A stretch of 8,024 bases of DNA, taken from positions 1 to 8,024 of the forward strand of contig JAGLJD010000045.1 of the NCBI GenBank assembly GCA_023142625.1. The letters are read 5' to 3'. Shown here one piece after another: positions 5,267 through 8,024 of this stretch. A program made the position numbers and the translations under genes. The notes beneath the pieces are model-generated. The model was not told the origin of the DNA, made no database searches, and saw only the letters and a list, made by a program, of their open reading frames with translations. The first letter of the stretch is position 1. Each line of letters opens with the position of its first letter. This stretch comes from Candidatus Parcubacteria bacterium. Its GTDB lineage: Bacteria > Patescibacteriota > Patescibacteriia > JAACEG01.

Positions 5267-6557
5267 AGATATATTGAATAAACTGCATCCATTGCCGCTG
5301 TTTATTTTTTTTATAGTTTTAACAATTTTAGTTACGGGCAATTCAATAAATAATGTTAATCCAGCGTCAAGATTTTTAACAATTGAATCATTAGTAGAAA
5401 AAGGGTCATTTGAAATCACTGAAAAACATATCTATACTTGCGATAAAATATTTAGAGAAGAAAGTTATTATTCTTCTAAACCCCCTGTTTTATCTGCCGC
5501 GGGCGCAGGCATTTATTACATTTTGCATAATTTTTTTAATCTGAATTTGCCCGATAATCCGTATCTGAATACTGAGAATTTGTCAGTCTATTTAATTACC
5601 TTAATATTAGTCGGAGGAACTTACTTATTGCTGTTATTCTATTTTTACAAAACTTTAAAATTGTTAAGAATTAAAAAAGAGCATCAAATTTTATTATTGA
5701 TAGGTTTAGGCTGCGGAACTCTTTATTTATCCTATCTGCCAACCTTAAATAATCATACTATCGCTGGGAGTTTTTTGTTCGTCGGATTTTATTATTTATT
5801 AAAATTAAAATTAGGCAAAGCAAAAGATCATATAAAAAATATTATATTATGCGGATTTTTTACATCGTTATCTGCAGTAATAGATATTCCGACTGGCTTA
5901 ATATTTTTAGCGCTGTTCGGTATTTATCTATTTTTTACAATATCAAAAAAACAGGCGATTTATTATATTTTTGCTGCAGCGCCGATTATAATTATTCATC
6001 TATTCTTGAATTTGCAAATCACAGGCGATTTTTTACCGCCTCAATTACATCCTGAAATATGGGCAAGGACTGAAGATAAAAGTTACCAGCAGCCAAACTC
6101 AATTCTTTACGCTTGGAATATAATTTTTGGCGCGCGCGGACTTCTGTTTTATTCCCCGATTTTTATTTTTGCTTTTTATTCAATTTTTACAACTCTTAAA
6201 AACAGAAAAAATAGATTTTGGAAAGAAGCAGCGCTTGTATGCGGAGGTTTTCTAATTATTTTTTTATATTATATTAAAGTAGGGGATTATTCTGGATGCG
6301 CTTACGGCTTTCGTTGGTTTATCGCCGCAACACCGCTTTTATATTTTTTTATTATTTTTTTGTTTAGCAAAAAAATAAGCTTCAAATTTAAAAATATTTT
6401 TGTTATCATTTTAATAATATCAATTTTTATTTCAATTATCGGTTTATGCAATCCATGGTCAAGAACGCATATTTTTGTTGAAATTACCAACAGGCAGGGC
6501 ATAGTTATATATTCGCCATTGCTTAGTAATTTGATTTTTATATTTAATAAATTTTAA
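5244..6557 (+). CDS. Polytopic GT-C membrane glycosyltransferase, GT39/PMT-superfamily-like
   Basis: A 437-residue integral membrane protein with about ten to twelve hydrophobic segments, the first at about 16-33. Recognisable features: the first loop with NSINNVNPASRFLTIESLVE (33-52) followed by KGSFEI (53-58) and YYSSKPPVLS (75-84), typical of polyprenyl-phosphate-sugar transferases with a YSxKPP signature; FGARGLLFYSP (295-305); and GCAYGFRWFIAATPLLYF (351-368), matching the usual G-x-R-x3-x2-P pattern near the C-terminal helices. The ATG at 5244 is preferred because AAAAAGAAAAAG precedes it; a TTG at 5226 would add only six residues, mostly lysine. The start overlaps the end of the fusion gene by 23 nt, and the stop is one base from the next ATG. 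It probably transfers a lipid-linked sugar outside the membrane; donor and acceptor are unknown. Confidence 0.75.
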   Translation: MELLKTIKDILNKLHPLPLFIFFIVLTILVTGNSINNVNPASRFLTIESLVEKGSFEITEKHIYTCDKIFREESYYSSKPPVLSAAGAGIYYILHNFFNLNLPDNPYLNTENLSVYLITLILVGGTYLLLLFYFYKTLKLLRIKKEHQILLLIGLGCGTLYLSYLPTLNNHTIAGSFLFVGFYYLLKLKLGKAKDHIKNIILCGFFTSLSAVIDIPTGLIFLALFGIYLFFTISKKQAIYYIFAAAPIIIIHLFLNLQITGDFLPPQLHPEIWARTEDKSYQQPNSILYAWNIIFGARGLLFYSPIFIFAFYSIFTTLKNRKNRFWKEAALVCGGFLIIFLYYIKVGDYSGCAYGFRWFIAATPLLYFFIIFLFSKKISFKFKNIFVIILIISIFISIIGLCNPWSRTHIFVEITNRQGIVIYSPLLSNLIFIFNKF

Positions 6558-6558
6558 T

Positions 6559-7149
6559 ATGGGAAAATCTAGCAATCTTTCAAAATATCAAAGCAAAAAT
6601 TTTTTAAAGAAAATATTTATTAAGCGATTTATTAAACAGATCGTAAAAATTATTCAAGAATTGAATATAGATAATATGTTAGACGCTGGATGCGGAGAAG
6701 GATTTATAATGCACAATACTTTGCGCAAAATACCAAAAATTAAAATTGACGGTTTTGATATTTCAGAACAGGCGCTGGAAAACGCAAAAAAAATATTGCC
6801 GAATAACAATTTTTTTCAAGGCGATATTACGGACATAAAATTGCCTGACAATGCTTATGATTTAGCAGTCGCCTTAGAAATTTTAGAGCATTTGAAAAAT
6901 CCAGAAGCTGCCTTGAAAGAGTTGAAAAGAGTGACTAAAAAATATTGCTTAATCAGCGTCCCATGGGAGCCATTTTTTAGTTTAGGCAATTTGTCTTGCG
7001 GAAAAAATATTAAGCGGTTCGGCAGAGATAAGGAACATTTGCAGTTTTGGAATAAAAAAGAAATTATAAATTTAACAAGCAAATATTTTAACATAATTGA
7101 GGTAAAAATAGTATTTCCATGGACAGTAATTTTAGTACAAAAACAATAA
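6559..7149 (+). CDS. Class I SAM-dependent methyltransferase
   Basis: A 196-residue soluble protein with a Rossmann methyltransferase core. The SAM-binding motif I is LDAGCGEG (41-48), the acidic end of strand 2 is in GFDIS (65-69), GDITD (88-92) fits the adenine-contacting loop, and YDLAVALEILEHL (100-112) is the post-motif strand and helix, followed by ISVPWEP (132-138). The pattern is that of Methyltransf_11/UbiG-like enzymes, whose substrates range widely. In this operon a sugar or glycolipid hydroxyl is the likeliest acceptor, an inference from neighbours only. Its motif ALEILEHL parallels ALELIEHL in the fusion gene, so the two may be distant paralogues. It starts one base after the previous stop, with no Shine-Dalgarno, and its last 31 nt overlap the next gene. 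Confidence 0.88.
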   Translation: MGKSSNLSKYQSKNFLKKIFIKRFIKQIVKIIQELNIDNMLDAGCGEGFIMHNTLRKIPKIKIDGFDISEQALENAKKILPNNNFFQGDITDIKLPDNAYDLAVALEILEHLKNPEAALKELKRVTKKYCLISVPWEPFFSLGNLSCGKNIKRFGRDKEHLQFWNKKEIINLTSKYFNIIEVKIVFPWTVILVQKQ

Positions 7150-8024
7150 TTAAAAAGTATAAAGACAAATTAATTTTTACGGGCATTTTTTTATTGTCTT
7201 TTGTAACAAAATTTGCAGGATCAAATTATTTTATAAACACTGATGCCGCGGGACTTTGGCGCTATAGAATTGAAGATTTTTGGACCGCCATTGCGAATTT
7301 TAATTTAGAATTAATGCCAGAAGTATATCACGGGATAACTTTAATGTGGCTGAGCGGGCTGTCTTTAGAGATAGCTAATTTTTTAAAAATAGATATTGGC
7401 AATCCAGACATTTATCTTTATGTTGCAAAATTTCCGCTTATTGCCGTTGTTTCATTAACAACAGCTTATGCGTATATTTTATTCAAAAAAATATTTAATA
7501 ATAGAGCGTTATCCACAGCCATCTGTTTTTTTATTTTGATTGAGCCGATGTTTCTTTTTCATGCTAAAAATATCCATACCAACGCTTTGGCATTTTGTTT
7601 TTCATTGCTTTGCGTCTTGCATTTTTTTCTTTTTTTAAAAAATAAAAATAAAAAAGAACTGTTTTTTTCAGCCCTTTTTATGTCGTTGTCTCTTTTGACA
7701 AGGTCGACAACAATGATAGTTTTTTTCGCCATTTCTGTATTCTATCTGTTCTTTTACAGCGAGTATAAACTTAAATTAAAATACCTATTTTATTGGTTTG
7801 GTTTGATATTATTATTATTTTTCATTTTTTGGCCAAGTTTATGGGTTCATCCTCTTGAGTGCGCTGATTATTTTTTTGAAAAAATAATGTTTGGAGTTTT
7901 ATATCCTCATGATTACATAAATTCAGTTAGTGCCCCAGTCCAGCAATATTTTTTCTATTTTTTGTATGTTTTGATAAAAATGCCTTTAATCATATTGTCC
8001 TTCTTTTTAATCTTTATTTTTTTA
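7119..8024 (+). CDS. GT-C/PMT-type membrane glycosyltransferase, N-terminal 302 residues (partial, runs off right edge)
   Basis: The frame stays open from the ATG at 7119 to the last base of the window, 302 codons. Hydrophobic segments occur at about 19-34, 101-121, 131-146, 153-174, 181-211, 223-240 and 276-302. After the first helix, INTDAAGLWRYRIEDFWTAI (39-58) matches the first outer loop of PMT/GT39-like proteins, with D42 the probable catalytic acid. Further family-like stretches are HTNALAFCFSLL (153-164), MSLSLLTRSTTMI (188-200), and FWPSLWVHPLE (237-247). Such enzymes move a sugar from a polyprenyl phosphate to a protein or lipid outside the membrane. The start overlaps the methyltransferase gene by 31 nt. 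GAGGT (7099-7103) lies too far upstream to be an ideal ribosome binding site, but an upstream TGA at 7098-7100 excludes a much longer N-terminus. Typical relatives have 450-600 residues, so a third or more is missing. Confidence 0.78.
   Translation, partial: MDSNFSTKTIIKKYKDKLIFTGIFLLSFVTKFAGSNYFINTDAAGLWRYRIEDFWTAIANFNLELMPEVYHGITLMWLSGLSLEIANFLKIDIGNPDIYLYVAKFPLIAVVSLTTAYAYILFKKIFNNRALSTAICFFILIEPMFLFHAKNIHTNALAFCFSLLCVLHFFLFLKNKNKKELFFSALFMSLSLLTRSTTMIVFFAISVFYLFFYSEYKLKLKYLFYWFGLILLLFFIFWPSLWVHPLECADYFFEKIMFGVLYPHDYINSVSAPVQQYFFYFLYVLIKMPLIILSFFLIFIFL

Noticed and set aside
1..8024. CRISPR arrays, tRNA or rRNA genes, phage or transposase genes
   Set aside because: No spaced direct repeats, no cloverleaf or rRNA-like sequence, and no transposase or integrase motifs were seen on either strand.

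Overview
The window looks like bacterial DNA from a strongly A+T-rich, compact genome. Genes abut or overlap, recognisable Shine-Dalgarno sites are nearly absent, and TGA is used only as a stop, so the standard bacterial code fits. This style resembles uncultured candidate-phylum bacteria such as Patescibacteria/CPR, but the taxon is an inference from style, not from a marker gene.

Layout. Bases 1-164 (minus strand) hold the N-terminal half-domain of a TetR/AcrR-type repressor running off the left edge. Just upstream of it are a near-ideal promoter and an 18-bp palindromic operator overlapping the predicted transcript start, the classic autoregulation arrangement. A 190-bp divergent spacer separates it from seven plus-strand genes that fill the rest of the window (355 to beyond 8024) and look like one operon. 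In order they are: (1) a GT87/DUF2029-like GT-C membrane glycosyltransferase; (2) a soluble GT2 enzyme of the Alg5/DPM type; (3) a GtrB/ArnC-like GT2 enzyme with two C-terminal membrane helices; (4) a 625-residue GT4 glycosyltransferase-methyltransferase fusion; (5) a second GT-C membrane enzyme; (6) a class I SAM methyltransferase; (7) a third GT-C/PMT-type enzyme, cut by the right edge.

How they may work together. Genes 2 and 3 belong to families that commonly charge a polyprenyl phosphate with a sugar on the cytoplasmic side. The three GT-C proteins belong to the superfamily that uses such lipid-linked sugars at the outer face of the membrane. The GT4 and methyltransferase domains would build and methylate the glycan. 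Together this suggests a surface glycan, glycolipid or glycoprotein pathway. No flippase, polymerase or ligase is visible here, and no substrate can be named from sequence.

Most notable details. A GC-rich 32-bp double hairpin, flanked by an 8-bp direct repeat (AAATCAAG), lies at the 3' end of gene 2 and supplies its last codons and stop; it looks like a REP/MITE-like insertion in frame. A nine-A run sits at the exact domain boundary of the gene 4 fusion, and a seven-T run at the gene 1/gene 2 overlap. At both places a one-base slip would change whether two proteins are fused or separate.
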